Shown in pieces: positions 1 to 4,921 of a stretch of 10,929 nt of DNA. Source of the stretch: Lentisphaerota bacterium (GTDB taxonomy: Bacteria; Verrucomicrobiota; Kiritimatiellia; RFP12; UBA3636); the NCBI GenBank assembly GCA_012514445.1, contig JAAZAI010000251.1, positions 1 to 10,929 of the forward strand. The letters are read 5' to 3'. Numbering within the stretch: the first letter of the stretch is position 1; each line of letters opens with the position of its first letter. The notes under the pieces are model-generated. The model had not been told where the DNA came from and did no database searches. It saw only the letters and a list, made by a program, of their open reading frames with translations. Position numbers and translations under genes: made by a program.

Positions 1-106
1 CAGACTTCCTGATCTCGGGCGGTTTTGAGGGGTTTTCCCGGAAACGGGCTTGGCACTTTTCCATCCGATTTCCTGCATCCTGGGCGCGCCGACTCGACAC
101 CAGTAC

Positions 107-141
107 CGACGCGACCCTTCGACAGGCTCAGGGACGCGTCG
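107..141. repeat. Imperfect palindrome containing CCTTCGACAGGCTCAGG
   Basis: CGACGCGACCC (107-117) pairs with GGGACGCGTCG (131-141) with one mismatch, leaving a 13-nt loop. The core CCTTCGACAGGCTCAGG is itself a near-palindrome. As I recall, similar words are scattered through intergenic DNA of many bacterial genomes, which I cannot check here. A REP-like role is inference. Confidence 0.4.
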
Positions 142-147
142 CCCACT

Positions 148-166
148 CGAATGGCGCCGCCATTCG
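148..166. repeat. Perfect 8-bp hairpin
   Basis: CGAATGGC (148-155) and GCCATTCG (159-166) are exact reverse complements around the 3-nt loop GCC. No run of T follows on either strand, so it is not a classical terminator. It is one member of the hairpin chain in 1-358. Confidence 0.4.
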
Positions 167-193
167 CCCTGGGACTCGTATGACCGTGTGTTT

Positions 194-246
194 GGCGGCA
201 ATCGCTTGCCGCCAACGGGCAACCCGTCGTAGCCGGGTTGGTACTC
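194..246. repeat. Structured dispersed repeat, copy 1 (variable hairpin plus conserved 31-bp block)
   Basis: The element has two parts. First, a perfect hairpin with arms GGCGGCAA (194-201) and TTGCCGCC (206-213). After 2 nt comes a 31-bp block (216-246) identical to 4513-4543. The block contains its own 7-bp hairpin, CAACCCG (220-226) with CGGGTTG (234-240). An alternative small stem, CGGG with CCCG (216-219/223-226), would compete with it. In copy 2 the first hairpin keeps its place and 2-nt spacing but has a different sequence. On the minus strand both blocks read in frame as EYQPGYDGLP. Identity at every base points to selection or recent copying at DNA level rather than a conserved peptide. 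Confidence 0.7.
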
Positions 247-326
247 TGCCACAGGCCTATACTGCGGGGGACGGCTTTCAAAAGTGCCATTCCGGTTTCC
301 GCCGATGTCGCCTCTCCTGCCTTTCG

Positions 327-349
327 CGCCCGCGCCGTCGGCGCGGGCG
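327..349 (-). terminator. GC-rich hairpin just after the nucleoside hydrolase gene
   Basis: CGCCCGCGCC (327-336) and GGCGCGGGCG (340-349) form a perfect 10-bp stem with a 3-nt loop. It starts 9 nt past the stop codon of the nucleoside hydrolase gene. No T-run follows on the minus strand, so it may be a U-less terminator, an mRNA 3'-end stabiliser, or another member of the hairpin chain. Confidence 0.35.
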
Positions 350-358
350 TCGCGGCGG

Positions 359-1243
359 CTATCGCGCGAGCGTCGAGAAGTACCGTTCGAAGAAGCGCGC
401 GGAGTCGACGGTCTCGCCGATCTTGTGCGGCAGATCCGTGCCGGTGTAGAACGGCACGGTGACGCCGTTCGTCGGGGGCGTCGTCGAAACCACGATGCGC
501 ACATCGTGCCAGCCGCACACCTCGGGATCAAACACGCTGACCGCGGCGAGGGGATCGTGGAACGTGACCCGAGGGGAACGCTCGAACCAGACTTCGGCGA
601 AATCGCGGATCGGCGCCAGAATCGGATACTCGGCGAACTTGCGCCGGCATTCGTCGCGCTCCATCGTGCACTGCGTCGTCACGTCGAGCCCGCAACTGTA
701 GTGCAGCGGCGGCCGGCTCTGGGAGAAGTTTCCGTAGACGACCGCGGCGGCGTGGGAGTCGTTGCGCGCGTTCCATTCCGCGCCGCCGCCTCCGAACCGC
801 CCGCACATGAGCACGAGCCGCTTGAGCATCGCCGGAGCCTCGGGATGCGCCATGAAGAGCAGCGCGACGTTTGTCATCGGGCCCACGGCCAGCAGCGTGA
901 TCTCGCCGGGATGGGCCGCGATGTTGCGGTACAGGAATTCAATGGCCGTGTTGTCCTTCGCGAACGAGGCGTGGTCCCAGGCGGCCGCCGCCACGGCCTG
1001 ATCGGCCGTCTTCTGGACGAGTTCCGTCATGAGCGCCTGCGGGGCGCCGACGTGGATCGGGATGTCGGGACGGCCGGCATGGCGGCAGATGACCGAGCAC
1101 ATCGCCGCGCGCTGCTCGGGGAACGAGGTGACCGTGGTGATGCCGAGCAGCTCGCATCGGGGCTCCCTGAGCAGATAGGCGAGCGCGAGCGCGTCGTCGA
1201 TGTCCGAGCCGATGTCCGTGTCAAAAAGAACTTTTTCGTTCAT
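359..1243 (-). CDS. Nucleoside hydrolase (inosine-uridine preferring family)
   Basis: Predicted cytoplasmic enzyme of 294 residues that hydrolyses the N-glycosidic bond of ribonucleosides to free base and ribose. Seen: the N-terminal calcium-binding motif DTDIGSDIDDA (residues 8-18), GPMTNVALL (121-129), the substrate-site segment AEWNARND (155-162), LDVT (187-190) and FHDPLAA (228-234), whose H229 and D230 match the catalytic His and a Ca ligand of the family. Length is normal and there is no signal peptide. The ATG at 1241-1243 is preceded by GAGGA with a 7-nt spacer. It is the last gene of the kdsD unit, 48 bp after the phosphorylase gene, and that gap holds an octamer repeat array. Base preference (purine or pyrimidine) cannot be read from sequence. 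I therefore give no rih symbol. Confidence 0.9.
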   Translation of the reverse strand: MNEKVLFDTDIGSDIDDALALAYLLREPRCELLGITTVTSFPEQRAAMCSVICRHAGRPDIPIHVGAPQALMTELVQKTADQAVAAAAWDHASFAKDNTAIEFLYRNIAAHPGEITLLAVGPMTNVALLFMAHPEAPAMLKRLVLMCGRFGGGGAEWNARNDSHAAAVVYGNFSQSRPPLHYSCGLDVTTQCTMERDECRRKFAEYPILAPIRDFAEVWFERSPRVTFHDPLAAVSVFDPEVCGWHDVRIVVSTTPPTNGVTVPFYTGTDLPHKIGETVDSARFFERYFSTLAR

Positions 1244-1253
1244 GGGTGCTTCC

Positions 1254-1288
1254 TCAAAAACTTTGTCGCAAACTTTGTCGCTTTGTCG
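1254..1288. repeat. CTTTGTCG octamer array A between two genes
   Basis: TCAAAAA (1254-1260) is followed by CTTTGTCG at 1261-1268, 1273-1280 and 1281-1288. The first two are 12 bp apart and the last two abut. The array fills most of the 48-bp gap between the phosphorylase and nucleoside hydrolase genes and touches the latter's Shine-Dalgarno. In the transcript it reads as repeated CGACAAAG. The same arrangement, on the opposite strand, occurs at 4836-4875. Confidence 0.7.
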
Positions 1289-1291
1289 ATC

Positions 1292-2134
1292 TCACTCTCG
1301 CGTTCCTGATGCGCTTACCCGCGCCAAGAACGCCAAGACGACCGCCGCCATCTTCGCGGAGTTCTTCTCCGCGCATTCGACGACTTCGGTGCCGGAGAGG
1401 CTGTGTTTGGCGATGCCGGCGGCGTGGTTGCTCACGAAGCTGAGTCCGGCGACCTTGAGTCCGCAGGCGTTGGCGAACATCGCCTCCGGCACGGTCGACA
1501 TGCCGACGAGATCGGCTCCGAGAAGCCCGTAGGCGCGGATCTCCGCCGGCGTTTCGTAGGCGGGGCCGGAAGCGAAGACGTAGACGCCCGTCGTCAGCGC
1601 GTGCCCCGTCTCGCGACCGGCCGCGAGCAGCAGCTCGATCAGCCCGGGATCGTAGACATGGGACTGGTCGGGGAACCGCGGTCCGAACGCCGGATTGTGC
1701 GGCCCCCGGAAGGGATTGAGGTGGTTCATGCGGATGTGGTCGCGGATGGCCACCATGTCGCCGGGCTCCAGGTCCGGACGGATGCCGCCGGAGGCGTTGG
1801 TGACGAGCAGCACGGTGCAGCCGAGACGGCGGGCGATCTCGACCGGCATGACGATGGCCTCCCACGCGGCGCCTTCATACCAGTGACGGCGGCCGCAGAA
1901 GGCAAGCGCCAGTCCGCCTCCGGGCGCGCGCACGAGCAGCAGCCGTCCGGAATGGCCGATGACGGTGACGTCGCCGAAATGCGGAATCGCGCCATAGGGG
2001 ACTTCCGCGAGCACGTCCAGCCCCTCGACCGCACGGCTCCAGCCGGAGCCGAGCATCAAGGCGCAGGCGGGCTTGGCGCCCCGGATGCTTTCGGGAAGCG
2101 AGGCGAAGGCCTCATCGAAAATCTTCGTGTCCAT
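1292..2134 (-). CDS. punA: Purine nucleoside phosphorylase, class I trimeric type
   Basis: Cytoplasmic 280-residue enzyme that splits purine (deoxy)nucleosides with phosphate to base and (deoxy)ribose-1-phosphate. Seen: phosphate-binding LGSGWS (28-33; usually GSGLG), GHSG with H61, GRRHWYEG (81-88), VTNASGG (111-117), YETPAE (193-198) with purine-site E194, VGMSTVPE (210-217) and SNHAAG (235-240). N236 matches the Asn that favours 6-oxopurines, so inosine and guanosine are likely substrates (inference). The ATG at 2132-2134 follows GGAG with an 8-nt spacer. This RBS overlaps the end of ribBA, whose stop is 13 bp upstream, so the two genes are co-transcribed. The MTA phosphorylase subfamily is a less likely alternative. 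Confidence 0.92.
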   Translation of the reverse strand: MDTKIFDEAFASLPESIRGAKPACALMLGSGWSRAVEGLDVLAEVPYGAIPHFGDVTVIGHSGRLLLVRAPGGGLALAFCGRRHWYEGAAWEAIVMPVEIARRLGCTVLLVTNASGGIRPDLEPGDMVAIRDHIRMNHLNPFRGPHNPAFGPRFPDQSHVYDPGLIELLLAAGRETGHALTTGVYVFASGPAYETPAEIRAYGLLGADLVGMSTVPEAMFANACGLKVAGLSFVSNHAAGIAKHSLSGTEVVECAEKNSAKMAAVVLAFLARVSASGTRE

Positions 2135-2147
2135 TTTTCTTCTCCGG

Positions 2148-3352
2148 CTAGAGCATGTGCCCCATCTTGTCCTTCTTGGACTTGAGGTAGCGCTCGCTCC
2201 AGGGGTTGAAACCCGCGATGATGGGGACGCGCTCGACGACCTTGAGGCCGTAGCCTTCGAGGCCCTTGATCTTGTGCGGATTGTTGGTCAGCAGCCGGAT
2301 CTCGCTGAGCCCGAGCGCGTAGAGGATCTGCGCGCCGATGCCGTAGTCGCGAAGATCCGCGGCGAAGCCGAGCTTGACGTTGGCCTCGACGGTGTCGAGG
2401 CCGCCCTCCTGCAGCCGGTAGGCGTGGAGCTTGTTGGCCAGACCGATGCCGCGCCCCTCCTGGCGCATGTAGAGCACGACGCCCCTGCCCTCCTTCTTGA
2501 TCATCTCCATGGCCGCGTGGAGCTGGTCGCCGCAGTCGCAGCGGCAGGAGCCGAAGACGTCCCCGTGAAGCACTCGCTGTGCACGCGCACGAGCGGCGCC
2601 GCTCCCGAGAGGTCGCCCATGATCAGCGCGAGGTGCTCCAGGCCGTCCTGAATGGCACGGTACATCCGCAGGCGGAAGTGGCCGTGCGCCGTGGGCATGT
2701 CGACGTCCTCGACGCACTCGACGAGGGACTCGCGCCGGATGCGGTACGCGATGACGTCCGCCACCGAACAGAGCTTGAGGCCGTGCTTCGCGCTGAACTC
2801 GCGGATGTCGTCGAGCCGCGCCATGGTGCCGTCGTCTTTCATGATCTCGCAGCAGAGGCCGCAGGGCTTGAGGCCGGCGAGCTTCATCAAGTCCACGGTG
2901 ACCTCGGTATGGCCGGCACGCTTGAGCACGCCGCCGGAACGCGCCTCGAGCGGAAACATGTGGCCGGGGCGGCGGAAGTCCTCGGGCTTCGCGCCGTCCT
3001 CCACGACCTTGAGGGCCGTGACGGAGCGCTCGAGCGCGGAAATGCCGGTCGTCGTGTCCACATGGTCGATGGAGACGGTGAAGGCGGTCTGGTGCAGATC
3101 CGTGTTCTGCTCGACCATCTGCGCGAGGCCGAGCCGCTTCGTGAGCGCCTTCTCCATCGGCATGCAGACGAGGCCCTTCGCATGGGTGGCCATGAAGTTC
3201 ACGTTCTGCAGCGTGGCGTGCTCGGCGGCGCAGATCACGTCGCCCTCGTTCTCGCGATCGTCGTCGTCCACCACGACGACGCACTTGCCCGCGCGGAGGT
3301 CCTCGAGCACGGCGTCGAGGGGGTCGAAGAGGGGTTTGATTTCAGCGTCCAT
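2148..3352 (-). CDS. ribBA: Bifunctional riboflavin biosynthesis protein RibBA, broken by a one-base frameshift
   Basis: The two halves catalyse the two entry reactions of riboflavin synthesis. The N-terminal 3,4-dihydroxy-2-butanone-4-phosphate synthase uses ribulose-5-phosphate and shows DDDDRENEGD (29-38), RRPGHMFPLEARSGG (127-141) and HTE (148-150). The C-terminal GTP cyclohydrolase II shows zinc-site SEC (C261) and CRCDCG, RQEGRGIGLANK, DYGIGAQIL and NNPHKI. The reading frame changes inside the zinc motif. Frame one runs from 3352 to HSECFTG, then turns to nonsense and stops at 2501. The frame ending at 2148 resumes at DVFGSCRCDC. One missing G in the G4 run (2561-2564) explains this; restored, the protein has about 401 residues, normal for RibBA. 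Everything else is intact, so a sequencing or assembly indel is the likeliest cause, with a recent mutation next. The start is 3 bp after the kdsD stop, which suggests translational coupling. Confidence 0.9.
2561..2564 (-). other. Frameshift site in ribBA (one base short in a G4 run)
   Basis: On the minus strand the bases read TTC ACG GGG ACG. A family-consistent ECFTGDVFGS needs TTC ACG GGG GAC, one G more. Upstream and downstream frames match the RibB and RibA families right up to this point, which fixes the lesion to within a codon. I see no clear slippery heptamer that would suggest programmed shifting; a G4 run is short. Confidence 0.88.
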
Positions 3353-3355
3353 GGT

Positions 3356-4330
3356 TCACATCACTTTCAGCTTGGGCAGATCCTGGATGTCGATGCCGCC
3401 GACGAGGCGGCCCTCGGCGTCGACGACGGGAAGGTCGTCGATCTTGCGTTGTTCGAAAATCCTGAGCACGTCCACGGCGAGGTCGTCGGGATCGACGTTC
3501 ACGGGGTTGCGCGTCATCACCTCGCCGACCGGACGGTTGAGCAGCTCGAGGCCGTCGCCGGCGATGCCGCGGCGGAAGTCCCCGTCGGTGTAGAGCCCCG
3601 CGAGCCGGCCCCCGGCGGCGACGACGTAGGCGACGCCGCCACGGGCGCGCGTCATGGCGACGACGACGTCCTTGACGAGCGTCGTCTCGGCGACGGCCGC
3701 GACGTGTTCGCCGCTGCGCATGATGTCGCGGGCGCGCAACAGCAGCGCGCGGCCGATGGCGCCGCCGGGGTGGAGCTTGGCGTAGTCCTCGCGCCGGAAG
3801 CCGCGCGCCTCGAGCAGCGTCATCGCGAGCGCGTCGCCCATCGCGAGCGCGGCGGTCGTGCTGGCCGTGGGGGCCATGTTGAAGGGGCAGGCTTCGCGCG
3901 GGACCTTCGCGAGCAGCACCACTTCGCTGAAGGAGGCGAGCTCGCTCTGCGCATCGCCGGTGAGGGCGACGACGGGGACGCCGAGCCGGCGCACCGCGGG
4001 CATGAGCGTCTTGATCTCGTCCGACTCCCCCGAATAGCTGAGCGCGAGCAGCACGTCCGCGGGGGCGAGAATGCCCAGGTCGCCGTGGATGGCCTGCGTG
4101 GGATTGAGCACGACGCTGGTGGAGCCGGTGCTGGCGAGCGTGGCGGAGATCTTCTCCGCGACAGGCAGGTTTTTACCGACGCCGGTCACGACGATCTTGC
4201 CGCCGGATCCGAGCGCCTTGAGAAACAGATTCACCGCCGCCTCGAAACGCTCGTCGAGCGCGTCGCGCACCGCGCCGAGCGCCTCGATTTCCACGTCGAA
4301 GACCTTCCGTGCCGATTCAAGAAAATTCAT
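3356..4330 (-). CDS. kdsD: Arabinose-5-phosphate isomerase (SIS domain plus two CBS domains)
   Basis: Interconverts D-ribulose-5-phosphate and D-arabinose-5-phosphate, the first step toward KDO of lipopolysaccharide; cytoplasmic. The SIS domain spans about residues 30-195, with GVGKN (50-54, K53), IHGDLG (81-86), SYSGESDE (98-105), KVPREACPF and LHPGGAIGR (186-194, H187). Two CBS domains follow at about 205-324. The chosen ATG (4328-4330) gives 324 residues, the usual KdsD length. The frame stays open up to 4570, but that part reads through repeats and lacks SIS homology. No strong Shine-Dalgarno precedes the ATG; only a G-rich patch does. It is the first gene of the unit, followed by ribBA after 3 bp. 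KdsD and RibB both consume ribulose-5-phosphate. Confidence 0.94.
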   Translation of the reverse strand: MNFLESARKVFDVEIEALGAVRDALDERFEAAVNLFLKALGSGGKIVVTGVGKNLPVAEKISATLASTGSTSVVLNPTQAIHGDLGILAPADVLLALSYSGESDEIKTLMPAVRRLGVPVVALTGDAQSELASFSEVVLLAKVPREACPFNMAPTASTTAALAMGDALAMTLLEARGFRREDYAKLHPGGAIGRALLLRARDIMRSGEHVAAVAETTLVKDVVVAMTRARGGVAYVVAAGGRLAGLYTDGDFRRGIAGDGLELLNRPVGEVMTRNPVNVDPDDLAVDVLRIFEQRKIDDLPVVDAEGRLVGGIDIQDLPKLKVM

Positions 4331-4357
4331 GGCGTCAATTATCGCCGAAACCCCGCC

Positions 4358-4380
4358 TGTCCGCAAGGAGGAAACGGACA
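4358..4380 (-). other. Small hairpin in the kdsD leader with a CCTCCTT loop
   Basis: On the minus strand TGTCCG and CGGACA (plus-strand arms 4358-4363 and 4375-4380) can form a 6-bp stem about 28 nt before the kdsD start. Its 11-nt loop contains CCTCCTT, the anti-Shine-Dalgarno word of 16S rRNA. The kdsD start itself lacks a good Shine-Dalgarno. A regulatory role is speculative; the word may be chance. Confidence 0.25.
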
Positions 4381-4450
4381 CCCGCAATCGGTCGCCGTGA
4401 TTGGGTGTGCGTTTCTTCTTTGTCGCTTCGCTGAACCCAACAAGGTCTTG

Positions 4451-4483
4451 ATCATAATCATAATCGTAATCGTAATCATAATC
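4451..4483. repeat. Hexamer microsatellite (ATC-RTA)n
   Basis: Five and a half units of a hexamer, ATCATA or ATCGTA, run across 33 bp. Only one position of the unit varies (A or G). On the minus strand it reads GAT TAY repeated and would encode Asp-Tyr repeats in frame with kdsD, but it lies 120 bp before the kdsD start. It directly abuts the second structured repeat. Such tracts are prone to slippage, so the copy number may vary between strains. Confidence 0.85.
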
Positions 4484-4489
4484 GTTTCG

Positions 4490-4543
4490 GGCGCGCAGGC
4501 CCTGCGCGCCGCCGGGCAACCCGTCGTAGCCGGGTTGGTACTC
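4490..4543. repeat. Structured dispersed repeat, copy 2
   Basis: The same architecture as 194-246. A perfect hairpin, here 10 bp with arms GGCGCGCAGG (4490-4499) and CCTGCGCGCC (4501-4510), is followed after 2 nt by the 31-bp block at 4513-4543, identical to copy 1. The internal 7-bp hairpin is CAACCCG (4517-4523) with CGGGTTG (4531-4537). The hairpin sequence differs wholly from copy 1 while pairing is kept, so structure rather than sequence is conserved there. It lies in the leader region of the kdsD unit in the same orientation as copy 1. Confidence 0.7.
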
Positions 4544-4621
4544 CGCCGCCAGTGCCGACGCGCCCGCCACGCAGCACAGGCAAAGTTTGTCGTGGCGCCG
4601 TGAGGCGCTGGCCGAGCGTTC

Positions 4622-4629
4622 ATTATAAT
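4622..4629. promoter_or_regulatory. Weak candidate -10 element (ATTATAAT)
   Basis: ATTATAAT contains TATAAT on both strands (minus 4627-4622, plus 4624-4629). It lies in the most A/T-rich part of the gap, after the rimO terminator and before kdsD, where the kdsD promoter is expected. No convincing -35 box sits at 16-18 bp on the minus strand; TTGTAA is 21 bp away. It would give a leader of nearly 300 nt. Confidence is low. Confidence 0.2.
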
Positions 4630-4710
4630 CTCGAACAGAAATTCCAGATTACAACAATCGGCACCACGATTCCACGACACCGCCGTCCCTTCCTGTTTTC
4701 CTGAGTTCCA

Positions 4711-4737
4711 AATAAAAAAACCACACGACGTGTGCGG
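4711..4737 (-). terminator. Probable intrinsic terminator of the NYN-rimO unit
   Basis: On the minus strand CACAC-GTC-GTGTG (plus 4722-4734) forms a 5-bp stem, with C-G pairing possible beyond a bulged G. It is followed at once by seven T, then ATT (plus-strand A-run 4711-4720). The stem is short but the T-run is strong. It lies about 180 nt past the rimO stop and before the kdsD leader, which fits separate units. Confidence 0.55.
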
Positions 4738-4810
4738 TCTGACGCCTCCAAAGAAGGGTTGAATTTGAAATCAGGAAAACGGGAATGATCACCTTGCGAC
4801 AAAGATTCCT

Positions 4811-4921
4811 GAACCCTTGCGCGCCTCTTCCGACTCGACAAAGCTTACGACAAAGCGCGCGACAAAGCTTTTTGAACTCTGAACCCTTGCGCGCCTCTCC
4901 CGGCTCGACAAAGCTTACGAC
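4811..4921. repeat. 70-bp-period duplication overlapping the rimO stop
   Basis: The 41-bp segment 4811-4851 recurs at 4881-4921 with two mismatches (4829 and 4833 versus 4899 and 4903). Copies share GAACCCTTGCGCGCCTCT and CTCGACAAAGCTTACGAC. The second copy includes the rimO stop codon (4915-4917) and one upstream codon. The 29 bp between them hold two more CGACAAAG words. One unit probably arose from the other by tandem duplication. Confidence 0.8.
4836..4875. repeat. CTTTGTCG octamer array B downstream of rimO
   Basis: Read on the minus strand: TCAAAAA (4875-4869), one G, then CTTTGTCG three times with 12-bp period (plus-strand CGACAAAG at 4860-4867, 4848-4855 and 4836-4843), separated by CGCG and TAAG. 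Two more copies flank it at 4797-4804 and 4906-4913. It matches array A at 1254-1288 in layout, including the leading TCAAAAA, but faces the other way relative to transcription. Confidence 0.7.

Larger units (their letters stand above)
51..289. repeat. Possible inverted-repeat-bounded element (10-bp arms)
   Basis: TGGCACTTTT at 51-60 is the exact reverse complement of AAAAGTGCCA at 280-289. Between the arms lie about 220 bp with three hairpins and the first copy of the 31-bp repeat, and no gene. This layout could be a small non-autonomous mobile element, but I find no clear target-site duplication. A 10-bp inverted pair could also arise by chance or be a remnant. Confidence is low. Confidence 0.25.
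1..358. other. Gene-free, hairpin-rich stretch downstream of the nucleoside hydrolase gene
   Basis: I see no credible gene here. The short open frames on the plus strand overlap one another and show no domain. The stretch holds a chain of palindromes: an imperfect stem around 107-141, a perfect 8-bp stem at 148-166, a structured repeat at 194-246 that recurs at 4490-4543, and a 10-bp GC stem at 327-349. The 10-bp arms TGGCACTTTT (51-60) and AAAAGTGCCA (280-289) form an inverted pair around most of them. The density of hairpins resembles REP/BIME-type intergenic mosaics of other bacteria. The window edge hides whatever lies further left. Confidence 0.6.
4331..4914. other. Gene-free, repeat-rich gap between rimO and kdsD
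   Basis: These 584 bp separate two minus-strand units and must hold the end of the rimO transcript and the promoter of the kdsD unit. They contain, in the direction of transcription, a 41-bp tandem duplication with a CTTTGTCG array (4811-4921), a probable terminator (4711-4737), the second structured repeat (4490-4543), a hexamer microsatellite (4451-4483) and a small leader hairpin (4358-4380). Open frames here decode the repeats (for example KLCRKLCR and DYDYDYDY) and show no family. Base composition is visibly more A/T-rich around 4600-4800 than in the genes. Confidence 0.7.

Noticed and set aside
4331..4570. In-frame 80-residue extension of KdsD
   Set aside because: It decodes repeats (EYQPGYDGLP, DYDYDYDY) and would make KdsD about 80 residues longer than normal; absence of a stop is weak evidence in this composition.
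2579..4603. 674-residue plus-strand open frame antisense to ribBA and kdsD
   Set aside because: It mirrors GC-rich coding on the other strand, has no family motif, runs through the microsatellite (IIIIIVIVII), and lies opposite well-identified genes.
4600..4680. tRNA-like GTTCGAGAT segment
   Set aside because: No acceptor or anticodon arm can be built around it.
4797..4921. CRISPR array
   Set aside because: Spacing is 12 bp within the octamer array and 70 bp between only two long units; there are no regular unique spacers and no cas genes.
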